A stretch of 64,000 bases of DNA from Arthrobacter psychrochitiniphilus (GCF_003185915.1 NZ_QHLZ01000012.1:47995-111994); one strand, 5' to 3'. Positions 17,058-27,246 are shown, numbered from the stretch's first letter. The notes: a model not told the origin generated them from the sequence alone. Numbers and translations: made by a program.

Positions 17058-18320
17058 ATGAATGGAATTGGCTGGCTTGTAGCTATATTAATGTTGGTGG
17101 TTGGCGCCGTACTCGGTGCTGCGGCAGTGGCGTGGGTGCTGATGGCGCGGCTGCGCGCCGCGAACGAGGAAGCCGATGCCGCCCATGAGCGGGCCTCCGC
17201 GCTCACAGCGAATTTTGCAGCTGCTGATGCCGAGCGCCGGCTCCTAGCATCGCAAAATTACGCTCTGACGGCGCAGCAGGGTTCCGATTCCCACGTGTTG
17301 CAGGCACTGGGTCCGGTCTCTGAGAAGCTCAATGCTGTCCAGCGTCAGGTTTCCTTGCTGGAACGCGACCGTGTTGAACAGTATGGCCAACTCGCGGAGC
17401 AGCTTCGTGATGCGCGGGACGCTGACGCCAAATTACTGGCCACAACCTCCTCACTGGAGGCCGCCTTGCGTTCCAACAGTGCCCGGGGCAAGTGGGGCGA
17501 AGTCCAGCTGCGCCGCGTGGTGGAAGCTGCCGGCATGTTGGCCCACGTGGACTTCTTCGAACAGGTCCACTCTTCAACTGATGACGGCGTGCACCGCCCA
17601 GACATGGTGGTGCGGCTGCCCGGCGGCAAGGAACTGGTCCTTGATGCAAAGGTCCCCTTGGCTGCCTTCCTCAACGCGCACGACGCCGGCCCAACAGACA
17701 GCGCCGCATCCGCACAACACTTGGCTCGCCATGCGAAGGCGGTTAAGGCTCACATCGATGCCTTGGCCGGCAAGAAGTATTGGAGCTCAGCGCTGAACTC
17801 CCCCGAACTGGTTATTTGCTTTGTTCCGGTGGAATCCATCCTTTCCGTAGCTTTGAGCGCAGATCCAGAGCTTCTTGACTACGCCCTGTCCAAGAACGTG
17901 GTTCTGGCATCTCCCATCTCCCTCATGGCCATTCTGAAGGCGGTGGCTTTTAGCTGGCGCCAGGACGTGCTGACCGAAAGCGCCAAGGAACTCTTTGAAC
18001 TCTCAGCCCAGCTATACACACGTTTAGGCACTATGGGAGAAGCAGTCTCTGCCGTGGGTGTTTCACTGAAAACCAGTGTGGACCGTTACAACAAGCTCGT
18101 GGGCACCCTTGAGGGCAGAGTTCTGCCCACGGCCCGGAAGCTCAACGCACTGGATCCCAAGACCTTGGAGACCCCGGCTCAAGTGGAAAACACTCCACGC
18201 CTACTCACCGCTCCAGAGTTCAACACACGCGATTTTAGCTCTTCTCAGCGCAACACTGCCGCCGGGTTCAGCACCGACGAAGAGTTCAGCGCCGATGGAA
18301 TCGATGCTGTTAGCAGTTAG
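17058..18320 (+). CDS. rmuC: DNA recombination protein RmuC
   Basis: RmuC limits rearrangements at inverted repeats and looks like a membrane-tethered nuclease of the restriction-endonuclease superfamily. I start it at 17058 (GAAGG upstream), which gives 420 residues and an N-terminal membrane helix (WLVAILMLVVGAVLGAAAVA), followed by an Ala-rich coiled coil to about residue 140. The conserved RmuC domain includes GKWGEVQLRRVVEAAGM, RPDMVVRLPGGKELVLDAKV (nuclease-like Asp/Asp-x-Lys) and PELVICFVPVESILSVAL. Upstream codons to 16956 do not look coding. Confidence 0.93.
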   Translation: MNGIGWLVAILMLVVGAVLGAAAVAWVLMARLRAANEEADAAHERASALTANFAAADAERRLLASQNYALTAQQGSDSHVLQALGPVSEKLNAVQRQVSLLERDRVEQYGQLAEQLRDARDADAKLLATTSSLEAALRSNSARGKWGEVQLRRVVEAAGMLAHVDFFEQVHSSTDDGVHRPDMVVRLPGGKELVLDAKVPLAAFLNAHDAGPTDSAASAQHLARHAKAVKAHIDALAGKKYWSSALNSPELVICFVPVESILSVALSADPELLDYALSKNVVLASPISLMAILKAVAFSWRQDVLTESAKELFELSAQLYTRLGTMGEAVSAVGVSLKTSVDRYNKLVGTLEGRVLPTARKLNALDPKTLETPAQVENTPRLLTAPEFNTRDFSSSQRNTAAGFSTDEEFSADGIDAVSS

Positions 18321-18331
18321 CAGTTTAAGAG

Positions 18332-18372
18332 CAGAATGGCCCGGTCCCCAGTGGCTGGCCCATTCTGTTTTT
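18332..18372 (+). terminator. Terminator of rmuC
   Basis: CAGAATGG pairs with the downstream CCATTCTG with a small bulge, and five T follow directly. It lies just beyond the rmuC stop. Confidence 0.8.
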
Positions 18373-18393
18373 CATGCTTTTCTTCGCGGGTTT

Positions 18394-19482
18394 TTACAGC
18401 AGATTGGAGCTGCGCACACCCTTGTAGTCAGGATCACCAGCCGCCTTCATGGTGGCCCGTAGTTCCTTGGGCAGGGAGAACAAGATATCTTCCTTAGCCG
18501 TGACGACTTCCTCCACGGAGGCGTAGCCGTAGTCGGCGAGCAGGAGCAACACCTCTTGCACCAGAACCTCCGGAACAGAGGCACCACTGCTCACACCAAC
18601 GGAGGCCACACCTTCAAACCAGGTCTCATCAATTTCGTGAGCAAAGTCAACACGGTAGGAGGCTTTGGCGCCGTATTCAAGGGCCACCTCAACCAGACGC
18701 ACTGAGTTGGAGGAGTTGGCCGAACCCACCACGATGACGAGGTCCGCCTGCGGGGCGATCTCCTTGATGGCACCTTGACGGTTGGTGGTGGCATAGCAAA
18801 TGTCATCGCTGGGCGGGTCCTGCAACTTCGGGAACCGGGCCCGCAAAATCTCAACAATCTCCATGGCTTCATCAACAGAGAGCGTGGTCTGCGAGAGCCA
18901 GATCAAATTCTCCGGATCCTGCACCTGCACGGTGCGGGCTTCTTCCGGGTTGTTGACAATGGTGGTGCTTTCCGGGGCTTCCCCGTAGGTGCCTTCAACT
19001 TCCTCATGGCCTTCATGGCCGATGAGCAGGATGTGTTTGTTTTCCTTGGAAAAACGCACCGCCTCTTTGTGGACTTTAGTCACGAGAGGGCAGGTGGCAT
19101 CAATGGTGCGCAAGCCACGGTCAGCAGCTGACTGCACCACGGCCGGTGAAACACCATGAGCGGAAAAGACTACTAGGGCCCCTTCGGGCACTTCCTCGTT
19201 CTCTTCCACAAAGATCACACCCTGAGCTTCCAGCGACGTCACCACATGGACATTATGGACAATCTGCTTACGCACATAGACAGGTGCTCCGTGGTGTTCC
19301 AGCGCCTTCTCCACCGCGATCACTGCACGGTCAACACCGGCGCAGTAGCCGCGCGGCGCTGCCAGGAGAACGCGTTTTTCCCCGGTCACCGGGGCAGCAG
19401 CAGCCACCTCTTCGGGCGACCTGCGACGACGCGGAACGACGGGCATTGACAAGGAAACGGCAGTGGTGCTCATACCCATCAT
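18394..19482 (-). CDS. ispH: 4-hydroxy-3-methylbut-2-enyl diphosphate reductase
   Basis: IspH is the last enzyme of the methylerythritol phosphate pathway. It reduces HMBPP to isopentenyl and dimethylallyl diphosphate with a [4Fe-4S] cluster. The three cluster cysteines are visible in [25 protein letters not shown] and [12 protein letters not shown]. The EHGHEEV-type loop reads [11 protein letters not shown], and the substrate Glu lies in the [15 protein letters not shown] region. Length 362 is normal. ATG codons at 19482 and 19473 are both possible starts. The upstream gene on the same strand ends one base before it, so they are likely co-transcribed. Confidence 0.96.
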   Translation of the reverse strand: MMGMSTTAVSLSMPVVPRRRRSPEEVAAAAPVTGEKRVLLAAPRGYCAGVDRAVIAVEKALEHHGAPVYVRKQIVHNVHVVTSLEAQGVIFVEENEEVPEGALVVFSAHGVSPAVVQSAADRGLRTIDATCPLVTKVHKEAVRFSKENKHILLIGHEGHEEVEGTYGEAPESTTIVNNPEEARTVQVQDPENLIWLSQTTLSVDEAMEIVEILRARFPKLQDPPSDDICYATTNRQGAIKEIAPQADLVIVVGSANSSNSVRLVEVALEYGAKASYRVDFAHEIDETWFEGVASVGVSSGASVPEVLVQEVLLLLADYGYASVEEVVTAKEDILFSLPKELRATMKAAGDPDYKGVRSSNLL

Positions 19483-19483
19483 C

Positions 19484-20317
19484 CTACGTGGTGCGCGAGC
19501 GCTTAATTATGAGAGCTGCACCACCGCACACAGCCAACACCCCAGCTGCAATAAGTGTGGCTGTTATACCGCGCTGCCAGCTATCCCGTGCCAGTGCTCC
19601 CAGTTCACGCCCAAACTGTTGTGCAACTTCCGGGCCCACTGCCAGTCCGGCCAAGGTGCTCTCCACAAACCCCGAACCCATCAGCCACAGCAGGGCAACG
19701 ATCGCCAGCCCTACACCCCCAAGAATGAGCGTCAATGCACGCCGCTTGGCGACCACCACGCCCAAGACAAAAAGGACTGCTGCGATCAGTGCCAGCCATC
19801 CCGACCATGCTCCGAGGATGGTCATTATGGGCAGTACCTGGGCTACCTTGGGCTGATCCGCAGTTACCACCACGTCTTGGGGTGTTGGCAGCGGAACGCC
19901 TATATTCTTGGTGACGTTATCGGCCACCAGCTGAACCAGCGGGGCAATGTCCAGTTTTAGGTCCCCCTCGATGTCGTTGTTTCCAGCTGCAGCGAAGGTG
20001 AGGTTGTGGCTGCGTTGCAGAGTCTCGGTCCAAGCCTGCTCATAACCGGGATCGGTGTAAATTGCCCGGGCGGCAGTTTTGATCAGCGCCCCCGCAAGGT
20101 CGTTGAGCATCGGTGGCAGGTTTAAAGAAGCCGTGGCTTGTTCGCTCACCAAGGCAGTTAGGCCCTCTTGAAAGTCCTTGTTATTGCCCAGCGGACCCGC
20201 CAATTGGGTGAATCCTGGACCGTCAACAACGTTGCGCTGTAGCCACAAGGCGGGGCCGGCAACGGCGGCCAGTAGCAGAGCTACGATCACAAGAAGAGCG
20301 GAAGCTGCACTGCGCAT
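19484..20317 (-). CDS. Hypothetical membrane protein
   Basis: About 277 residues, starting at 20317 where a membrane helix begins ([20 protein letters not shown]); the longer frame to 20425 runs into the upstream promoter region and is unlikely. An extracytoplasmic domain of about 160 residues follows, then three more hydrophobic segments ([58 protein letters not shown]) and a basic tail. I recognise no named family. It is one base upstream of ispH and divergent from xseA, an arrangement seen in actinobacteria. Confidence 0.8.
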   Translation of the reverse strand: MRSAASALLVIVALLLAAVAGPALWLQRNVVDGPGFTQLAGPLGNNKDFQEGLTALVSEQATASLNLPPMLNDLAGALIKTAARAIYTDPGYEQAWTETLQRSHNLTFAAAGNNDIEGDLKLDIAPLVQLVADNVTKNIGVPLPTPQDVVVTADQPKVAQVLPIMTILGAWSGWLALIAAVLFVLGVVVAKRRALTLILGGVGLAIVALLWLMGSGFVESTLAGLAVGPEVAQQFGRELGALARDSWQRGITATLIAAGVLAVCGGAALIIKRSRTT

Positions 20318-20478
20318 TAGAGGTCCCCAAGCTACGTTTTCATCCCGATGGTAGCTGCCAATTCTAGTGCAAGACTGTGGATAGCTGCGCTTCCGTGTCA
20401 GTGCGTGAAGATACAGTTGTATCAAGCATCAGGGCCTGACCGAACCAGCCACCCGGAACAAAAGTAAGGCGATACCTC

Positions 20479-21795
20479 ATGGCGGAAGCACCGGAGCGAA
20501 AGGTCCTTGCGCCTACGGCTGCGCAGACCACTGCCGAGAACCCATGGCCTTTGCAAATGCTGAGCCAGAAGTTAAAGGCACACATTGAAAAGGCTCCCGC
20601 AACATGGGTTGAGGCGCAGGTTATCGAACTGAATAAGCGCGCCAATGTCAGCTACCTTACGTTGCGTGACATTGATGCAGAGGTGTCCCTGAGCGTCACT
20701 GTGTGGGGTTCGGTACTGAGTAGGTTGGAAGCGCCGCTGGAGCGAGGCTCCCGCGTGGTGGCACAGCTCAAACCCGATTTTTGGATCAAGACCGGCCGCC
20801 TCTCCATGCAAGGCATGGACATCCGGCCCGTTGGGTTGGGCGATTTGTTGGCCCGCATTGAAAAACTGCGTCAAGCCTTGGCCGCCGAGGGGCTCTTTGA
20901 TCCACGCAGGAAGAAGCCACTGCCACTTCTCCCCCACCGGATCGGTCTCATTACGGGACGTAACTCCGATGCCATGAAAGATGTCCTGCGCAATGCCTCG
21001 CTGCGCTGGCCGGCTGTTGAATTTGAGGTGCGTGAAGTCGCGGTCCAAGGTGTCAACGCTGTCAGTGGCGTCATCGCCGCCCTGGAAGAGCTCGATCACG
21101 ACCCCCGGGTTGACGTCATTGTTATTGCCCGCGGTGGCGGATCCTTAGAGGATCTTTTACCGTTTAGCCACGAATCTCTGGTTCGCGCTGTTGCGGCCGC
21201 GAAGACCCCGGTGGTTAGCGCCATCGGCCACGAGGCCGACCGCCCACTCCTGGACGAGGTTGCTGATCTACGGGCGTCTACCCCCACTGATGCTGCCAAA
21301 CGAATCGTGCCTGACGTGGGTGAGGAATTGCAGCGCCTCGGTCAGGCTCGCACCCAGCTCAACCGCCGCATTAGGGAGCTGTTGGAGCGTGAAACTGAGC
21401 GGTTGGCGTATCTGCGCACCCGCCCTGTCCTGGCCAACCCCCACGTAATGTTGCATTCCCGGGCCGACGACGTCGCCGCACTGTCCAGCCGGGCCTTGAC
21501 CGCCGTGCGCACCCAGGTCGGCAGACACACAGACCAACTGGTGCACTTGAGGGCTCAGGTCCGGGCACTCTCACCCCAAAAAACCCTTGACCGGGGATAC
21601 GCGGTAGTCCAATTAGAGGACCGGAGCATCGTCAGATCTCCCGCACAGGTTTTCAACGGCACACCATTGAAAGTTCGTGTTGCCGGCGGAGATTTCACTG
21701 CCCAAGGAAGCGGCCCCATCGCCACCCACGAGGTAGCCCCAACGGCAGTAGCCACAACAGATTTAGCCACCACACTTACAGAGGATCAGACATGA
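20479..21795 (+). CDS. xseA: Exodeoxyribonuclease VII large subunit
   Basis: XseA is the catalytic subunit of exonuclease VII, which degrades single-stranded DNA. The 438 residues show the N-terminal OB fold (AQVIELNKRANVSYLTLRD), the catalytic domain (RIGLITGRNSDAMKDVL, VIVIARGGGSLEDLLPF, VVSAIGHEADRPLLDEVADLRASTPTDAA) and the helical XseB-binding region, ending with SPQKTLDRGYAVV. Its stop overlaps the xseB start by four bases. The upstream flank is shared with a divergent membrane-protein gene. Confidence 0.97.
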   Translation: MAEAPERKVLAPTAAQTTAENPWPLQMLSQKLKAHIEKAPATWVEAQVIELNKRANVSYLTLRDIDAEVSLSVTVWGSVLSRLEAPLERGSRVVAQLKPDFWIKTGRLSMQGMDIRPVGLGDLLARIEKLRQALAAEGLFDPRRKKPLPLLPHRIGLITGRNSDAMKDVLRNASLRWPAVEFEVREVAVQGVNAVSGVIAALEELDHDPRVDVIVIARGGGSLEDLLPFSHESLVRAVAAAKTPVVSAIGHEADRPLLDEVADLRASTPTDAAKRIVPDVGEELQRLGQARTQLNRRIRELLERETERLAYLRTRPVLANPHVMLHSRADDVAALSSRALTAVRTQVGRHTDQLVHLRAQVRALSPQKTLDRGYAVVQLEDRSIVRSPAQVFNGTPLKVRVAGGDFTAQGSGPIATHEVAPTAVATTDLATTLTEDQT

Positions 21796-22019
21796 GCCCC
21801 GCAGCAGCACCCGCGCAGAACGCAGACATTGCAGCCCTCAGCTATGAGCAGGCCCGTGAGCAACTTATGGGAGTTGTCAACCAACTCGAAGCCGGAAGTT
21901 CCAGTTTGGAAGACTCTTTGGCCCTGTGGGAGCGTGGCGAAGCCTTGGCTCAACGTTGTGAAGAGTGGTTAGAAGGCGCCAAAGCCCGCCTGGACGCAGC
22001 TCGATCCGATAACCAGTAA
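21792..22019 (+). CDS. xseB: Exodeoxyribonuclease VII small subunit
   Basis: XseB is the short helical partner that coats the XseA stalk. The 75 residues show the family pattern LSYEQAREQLMGVVNQLEAG, then SSLEDSLALWERGEALAQRCEEWL and a Leu/Asp-rich end. The four-base overlap with xseA supports coupled translation and fixes the start. Confidence 0.95.
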   Translation: MSPAAAPAQNADIAALSYEQAREQLMGVVNQLEAGSSSLEDSLALWERGEALAQRCEEWLEGAKARLDAARSDNQ

Positions 22020-22073
22020 TGAGGATAGCCCGGGTGGTCTGCTGCGAGCGCAGATATTCCCGGGCCACCCGGA

Positions 22074-22928
22074 TTAGGCGTCCTTCAACCGGGCCCGTTC
22101 TACTTCCAAGTCGAAATCGCCAGCCGGCCATTGCAGATTCAACCCGCCCAGTGCCTTGATCAGGATTTCTTGAACAGCAATGCGGGCATACCATTTCTTG
22201 TCAGCCGGGACCACGTACCAGGGTGCTATTTCCGTGCTCGTCTTCTCAAATACCTTTTGGTAGGCAGCCATATAGGCGGGCCAGTGAGCGCGCTCATCGA
22301 GATCCGTGGGGCTGTATTTCCAGTACTTGGTGGGATCGTGCAGCCGGGCAGAGAGTCGTTGTAGTTGCTCATCTGGACCCACGTTGAGCATCACCTTCAC
22401 CACGGTGGTACCTGCTGTTGCCATTTCCGCCTCAAAGTCATTGATGGCGCGGTAACGGCGTTCCAGTTCAGTTCCGTCAGCCCAACCATGAACCCGGTGA
22501 ATGAGCACATCCTCGTAGTGGGATCGATCGAAGACTCCCAACATCCCGGCCCCGGGCGCCGCAGGACGCACCCTCCACAAAAAATCGTGGGCAGCTTCTT
22601 GCTCCGTAGGAGCTTTGAAGGTGGTGAGCTTAACACCCTGTGGATCCACTGCACCCACCAACCTGCCAACAATACCGCCCTTGCCAGCTGTGTCCATTGC
22701 CTGCAAAATCAGCAGTGCCGATTTTTTTCCACCAAAACGGCTCTCAGCAAAGAGCTGCTCTTGGAGCCGCGCTAAGACTGGCGCACGCTGGGATAGGGTT
22801 GCGACGCCCTCGGCCTTGCCCCCGGTAAATCCCGGGGCAGCATTGGTAGGCTGCTGCGCCAGGGTAAAGCCTGCTCCCACGCGCAAGAGCTCGGAGGGGT
22901 GATCGGTAAAACCAAGCGGTAGGGACAC
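22074..22928 (-). CDS. Polyphosphate kinase 2 family phosphotransferase
   Basis: PPK2 enzymes move phosphate between polyphosphate and nucleotides. The 284-residue, single-domain protein has Walker A AMDTAGKGG (residues 77-85) and Walker B GVFDRSHYED (131-140), plus the lid-region arginines in ELERRYRAINDFE. The conserved tail includes WKYSPTDLDERAHWPAYM and WYVVPADKKWYARIAVQEIL. One domain of this length suggests a class I or III type that makes AMP/ADP/ATP from polyphosphate; which one is not certain. It follows the aminotransferase gene by 12 bases on the same strand. Confidence 0.93.
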   Translation of the reverse strand: MSLPLGFTDHPSELLRVGAGFTLAQQPTNAAPGFTGGKAEGVATLSQRAPVLARLQEQLFAESRFGGKKSALLILQAMDTAGKGGIVGRLVGAVDPQGVKLTTFKAPTEQEAAHDFLWRVRPAAPGAGMLGVFDRSHYEDVLIHRVHGWADGTELERRYRAINDFEAEMATAGTTVVKVMLNVGPDEQLQRLSARLHDPTKYWKYSPTDLDERAHWPAYMAAYQKVFEKTSTEIAPWYVVPADKKWYARIAVQEILIKALGGLNLQWPAGDFDLEVERARLKDA

Positions 22929-22940
22929 GGTGGGCCTTTC

Positions 22941-24158
22941 CTAGGGTTTGTACGTGCTCAGGAACTCAGCAATCCGCCCAATGGCTTCTTCTAAATCCAA
23001 GACATTGGGTAGTGTGACGAGGCGGAAATGATCTGGCTGGGTCCAATTGAACGCCCGCCCGTGAGAGATGAGGATCTTTTGTGACTCCAATAGGTCCAAA
23101 GCGAACTTCTCATCATTCTTGATGGGGTAAACCTCCGGGTCAAGCTTGGGGAACAAATACAGTGCGCCCTTGGCCTGGTTGACGGAAACTCCCGGAATAT
23201 CATTGAGCATACGGTAGGCAAGATCTCGCTGGTCGCGCAGCCTCCCGCCGGGCAAGATCAAATCCGTGATGCTCTGATGACCGCCTAGCGCGGTTTGGAT
23301 GGCATGCTGACCCGGCGCGTTGGCGCACAAGCGCATGTTGGCCAGCAAGTTAATGCCTTCCAGATAGTCCGCGGCAGCCGCCTTCGGTCCGGAGATCGCC
23401 AACCAGCCTGAACGGTACCCACAGATCCGGTACGCCTTGGACAAACCATTGAAGGTCATGCACAAAACATCGTCTCCGGTGAGGCTGGCCGTATTGATGT
23501 GGACGGCGTCGTCATAGAGGATCTTCTCGTAGATTTCGTCAGAGAACACCACCAGATCATGTTTGCGCGCCAGATCAACCATGCCCTGAACAATGTGTGC
23601 CGGATACACCGCTCCGGTGGGGTTGTTGGGGTTGATAATGACAAGGCCTTTGGTCCTTGGCGTAATTTTTGACGCCAAATCCTCAAGGTCCGGCCACCAC
23701 TCATTGGACTCATCACACAGGTAGTGCACCGGCCGGCCACCTGCAAGGCTTACGGAGGCCGTCCACAGCGGATAGTCCGGGGTAGGAATCAACACCTCAT
23801 CACCGTTATTCAGCAATGCCATTAAGGAGAGCGTGATGAGTTCACTCACCCCGTTTCCAAGGTAAACGTCATCTACATGAATGTTCTGAATACCACGCGT
23901 CTGGTAGTACTGCACTACCGCGGTACGGGCGGAGAATATTCCGCGGGAATCCGTGTACCCCTGGGCGTGGGGTAGATGGCGGATCATGTCCACCAAGATG
24001 GCATCGGGAGCTTCGAATCCAAAGGGAGCCGGGTTACCGATGTTCAATTTCAGTATCCGGTGACCTTCAGATTCCATCTGCTGGGCTTTCGCCAGCAGAG
24101 GTCCACGGATGTCGTAGAGAACGTTGTGAAGCTTGGTGGATTGGGTAAATTCTGCCAT
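22941..24158 (-). CDS. PLP-dependent aminotransferase (alanine-type, AlaA-like)
   Basis: A fold-type I aminotransferase of 405 residues. The PLP lysine is Lys241 in FNGLSKAYRICGYRSGW. Other cofactor contacts are seen in the VYLGNGVSELI region, PTPDYPLW, INPNNPTGAVY and VFSDEIYEKILYDD. The N-terminus (YDIRGPLLAKAQQME) and the LNIGNPAPFGF motif match the AlaA/YfbQ group, which makes alanine from pyruvate and glutamate. The exact substrate is inferred from the family. The ppk2 gene follows 12 bases later. Confidence 0.93.
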   Translation of the reverse strand: MAEFTQSTKLHNVLYDIRGPLLAKAQQMESEGHRILKLNIGNPAPFGFEAPDAILVDMIRHLPHAQGYTDSRGIFSARTAVVQYYQTRGIQNIHVDDVYLGNGVSELITLSLMALLNNGDEVLIPTPDYPLWTASVSLAGGRPVHYLCDESNEWWPDLEDLASKITPRTKGLVIINPNNPTGAVYPAHIVQGMVDLARKHDLVVFSDEIYEKILYDDAVHINTASLTGDDVLCMTFNGLSKAYRICGYRSGWLAISGPKAAAADYLEGINLLANMRLCANAPGQHAIQTALGGHQSITDLILPGGRLRDQRDLAYRMLNDIPGVSVNQAKGALYLFPKLDPEVYPIKNDEKFALDLLESQKILISHGRAFNWTQPDHFRLVTLPNVLDLEEAIGRIAEFLSTYKP

Positions 24159-24250
24159 TTAACCAATATGGCACATCCAGGCCCCGCTTTTCCGCTGGAA
24201 CCAACGCGGCGGGCGGGCCAATGCCAATCAAGTGGCCTGTTGGGCCGGCG

Positions 24251-25210
24251 TCAGGAGCCTGCTTTTACCAAGCCCACTTGAATCAGCCACGCGGCAGCTG
24301 CTTCAGATGAATTGGCGAAGTGGCGGTCCTGGGCGAGCCTGTTGAGATTCGCCAGCTCGTCCGTGGTCAGCGCGGCACTGACCTTATTCAGAATCCCCTG
24401 GGCGGCAGCGGAAACCTTGGAATTGCTGACCAGCGGCACAATATTTTGTTCCAAGAACAGTTTTTTGGTGTCAGTGAGCACCACTAGCGAGTTATCGTCA
24501 ATGGCCGGTGCAGAAATATGGATATCCGCCACTTGAATGTCATCTCTTAGCAACGCCCACAAGACGTCATCACGACTGCCGTCAAAAAGCGGTTTTAACA
24601 CCACAAACTTTTTCGGCACGCAGTTGTAATCGGTGCCCAAACCTACCAGTCCCCGGCCGCTGTTTTGAAAGTCAGCGGTGCCTCCCAGCAGCAATTTGTT
24701 GCAAACTTTGGTAAGGTCCGCAATGGTTTTGAGCTGGTATTTTTCTGCCGTTTCCGCCGTGACCACCAAGCTGTCACCGACAATGGCCTTGGCCGGATCC
24801 AACACGCTGATGCTCTCCGGCAGGACTTCTTGCAAGGCGCTCAGAACGTCCGCAGGAGTCTCTGGAGCAACACTTGGAACGGCTGCAGACAAGAGCTCGC
24901 GCGAGTAAGCCGGGACAATGTCTATGCTGCCAGCTATCAAGTTGGACCATGCATCCTGGGCCGACCCCGGGGTTGTCCCCACCTCAGCTTTAATTCCTGC
25001 AGCCTTGAGCGCCGCCGCATACGCATGACCCACCAGTTCACCCTCTTGGGCATTTACACCAGAGGGTGAGATCAGTGGCTCAATCCGCAGTGCTGGCACA
25101 TCAGTGCTCATCGAGGCGCTTGGGACGCTCACAATCGGTTCAGGAGTGCACGCCGTCAGCGTCCCGAGCAGAAGGCACGCACTCAACGTGGCAATCAGCC
25201 TCTTGCGCAC
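24251..25210 (-). CDS. Glycine betaine/choline-type substrate-binding lipoprotein (OpuAC domain)
   Basis: A 319-residue lipoprotein with a lipobox ending LTAC (Cys21). The body matches the OpuAC/OsmX binding domain: IEVGTTPGSAQ-like N-lobe (here AEVGTTPGSAQDAWSNLIAG), then SIDIVPAYSRELLS, GTDYNCVPKKFVVLKPLF and DIQVADIHISAPAIDDNSLV. Such proteins feed compatible solutes to an OpuA/ProU ABC importer. No ATPase or permease gene lies next to it, so it is an orphan receptor here. It begins 39 bases after the GH35 stop and could be reached by read-through. Confidence 0.85.
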   Translation of the reverse strand: MRKRLIATLSACLLLGTLTACTPEPIVSVPSASMSTDVPALRIEPLISPSGVNAQEGELVGHAYAAALKAAGIKAEVGTTPGSAQDAWSNLIAGSIDIVPAYSRELLSAAVPSVAPETPADVLSALQEVLPESISVLDPAKAIVGDSLVVTAETAEKYQLKTIADLTKVCNKLLLGGTADFQNSGRGLVGLGTDYNCVPKKFVVLKPLFDGSRDDVLWALLRDDIQVADIHISAPAIDDNSLVVLTDTKKLFLEQNIVPLVSNSKVSAAAQGILNKVSAALTTDELANLNRLAQDRHFANSSEAAAAWLIQVGLVKAGS

Positions 25211-25249
25211 CTTTTACTCCCTGCTAGATTGACTGCTGCTAACTGGGTC

Positions 25250-27202
25250 TCACCCCAAATCCTCAACATACGTTACCCCGATAAGGCCCAAATTGGGTTC
25301 CTCGTGAAGTTCCGCATGGGTTCCACCATGTTCGAACTCAAGCACTGTGATCTTGTTGGCACCAGCTTTCAGCAGTGGCGCCGGAACATACAGTGTCACT
25401 TGCGGTCCCACCTCCCAGAAGCGGCCCAGCAAGAAGCCATTGACCCAGACCACACCCTTGCCGAAGCCGGGCAGGGAAAGATACGTATCAGCAGCTTTCT
25501 CGATCCGCAGTTCACCGTGGAAATATCCAGCCCCGGCGCCATCAGTGGCCGCGGACCCGTCCGTGGCAGGGTTTTCCTTGGTGCCGGAAGAATTGGGGCT
25601 TTCCAGGTTATCTGAACTGTCCTCCGCCGTACCTACCTGGAGCAATTCTGAGAGTGGCTTTTCCAAGTTCACTGGGCGCTGGTCCCATTGGAAGATGTAA
25701 CGCTGATTGATCAAAACACCATCCAGGATGCCCTTACCCTGCCCGAAGAAGGGTCCGTAATTGATACGCCCCTGGTTCTCCACCAAAATTTCCACTGCTG
25801 CCAGGCCTCCTGCAGTGGTAACTTTGACGCCTTCTTCGCAAGTAGCGTCGGTCAGAACTCCTTGGTATTTCCCGTCCACCCACACATAGGCGCGGTCGTG
25901 CAAGTCACAGATCTTAATGGTGGCCTCACCCACGGGCAGAACGGCCTTGGCACTGTAGTGGACCAACCCGCGGTCCAGTCCGAGTTTTTCAAAAGACATG
26001 GGTTTGATGCTGTGGACGGGTTTGATGGCACGCACAAAATCTAGCAATGCTGTGCCGCGGGTCAGCTCGAAGGTGCAGGCGGGGATCACAGCGCCCGGAC
26101 GTTCCAAGTGCACTGGGATGGGTGTCAGTTCACGCCCCGATGCGGCGAAAAATGCTTCCCGCATTGCATAAAACTTCTCTGTCAGCCGGCCATCTTCAGC
26201 GATTGGCGCATCAGAGTCGTAGCTGGTGACAGTGGGCTGGATGGCTCCATCATGGTTTGCCCCGGAGGTCAGCCCAAAGTTTGTGCCACCATGTGCCATG
26301 TACAGGCAGATGGAACCGTCAAGATCAAGGATCTTTTTAGCCTCGGCAGCCGCATCCACGCCTCCGCGCGTGTGGTGATCCTCTCCCCAGTGGTCAAACC
26401 AACCGTTCCAAAATTCGACGTTGAAGAAGGGCTCGCCGGGACGCCTGCGCTGCCATACAGCATCCGCTTCCTCGCCACGGGAGCCTAACGTTGCCGTTGC
26501 CCAAGTGTCAGGCAGGGAGCCGCCGTCAAGGTAGTAGTCGGTGCCGCCGTCGGCCGTGAAAAGAATTTCCGTGATGCCGCGGTCCAGCAACGCCTTGCGG
26601 TTCCAGCGCAGGTACTCTTTGTCATCACCGTAGCTGCCGTATTCGTTTTCAATCTGGACCGCCACTACCGGCCCGCCATGGCACGCTTGCAACGGCTCAA
26701 TGATGGGCAGCAACTGATCAAACCACTTCTCCACAACGCCGGTGAACAAGGGATCAGAAGAACGCAACACCATCTCGGGATCAGAAACCGCCCATGAGGG
26801 GAATCCGCCATTGTCCCATTCGGCACAGATGTAGGGGCCGGGACGCACTATGACATCAAGTCCGGATTCGCCAGCTAACGTGATGAATTTGGCGAGGTCT
26901 TTCCAGCCGGTGAAGTCCGGGGCCACATCCTCATAGGGCTGGTGGAAGTTCCATGCAACGTAGGTGTCCAAGGTGTTGATACCCATGGCAACCAGCCGGT
27001 CAATTCTGTCTTGCCATTGTTCCGGATGAATCCTGAAGTAGTGGATGGCGCCGGCAATAATGCGGTGAGGCTGTCCATATTTGAAGAGCAAGCGAGCCGA
27101 GTAGCTCAATGCGGGCGCTGGCCTCGCAGGCGGGAAGTTCTCTTCTACCAAAGTGGCTTCCGAACTACCGGCCATCTCTGACGAGGTCATGAACGTGGAC
27201 AA
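25250..27202 (-). CDS. GH35 beta-galactosidase
   Basis: A 650-residue family 35 glycosidase that removes terminal beta-galactose. The catalytic acid/base is Glu187 in IENEYGSYG and the nucleophile is Glu263 in NVEFWNGWFDHWGE. The N-terminal barrel includes AGAIHYFRIHPEQW and RPGPYICAEWDNGGFPSW. The C-terminal beta-sandwich ends in GFGKGVVWVNGFLLGRFWE. No signal peptide is seen, so it is probably cytoplasmic and acts on imported Gal-containing sugars. It is divergent from a LacI gene, and a TGTTATTGATAACA operator abuts its -10 box. Confidence 0.95.
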   Translation of the reverse strand: MSTFMTSSEMAGSSEATLVEENFPPARPAPALSYSARLLFKYGQPHRIIAGAIHYFRIHPEQWQDRIDRLVAMGINTLDTYVAWNFHQPYEDVAPDFTGWKDLAKFITLAGESGLDVIVRPGPYICAEWDNGGFPSWAVSDPEMVLRSSDPLFTGVVEKWFDQLLPIIEPLQACHGGPVVAVQIENEYGSYGDDKEYLRWNRKALLDRGITEILFTADGGTDYYLDGGSLPDTWATATLGSRGEEADAVWQRRRPGEPFFNVEFWNGWFDHWGEDHHTRGGVDAAAEAKKILDLDGSICLYMAHGGTNFGLTSGANHDGAIQPTVTSYDSDAPIAEDGRLTEKFYAMREAFFAASGRELTPIPVHLERPGAVIPACTFELTRGTALLDFVRAIKPVHSIKPMSFEKLGLDRGLVHYSAKAVLPVGEATIKICDLHDRAYVWVDGKYQGVLTDATCEEGVKVTTAGGLAAVEILVENQGRINYGPFFGQGKGILDGVLINQRYIFQWDQRPVNLEKPLSELLQVGTAEDSSDNLESPNSSGTKENPATDGSAATDGAGAGYFHGELRIEKAADTYLSLPGFGKGVVWVNGFLLGRFWEVGPQVTLYVPAPLLKAGANKITVLEFEHGGTHAELHEEPNLGLIGVTYVEDLG

Positions 27203-27246
27203 CTAAACTCCTGGCACTAGGGATTCGTCACAGAAAAAAACAACTC

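Noticed and set aside
22025..22072. Long inverted repeat after xseB as a terminator
   Set aside because: Arms CCGGGTGG/CCACCCGG pair, but the loop is long and no T-run follows on either strand, so I did not call it.
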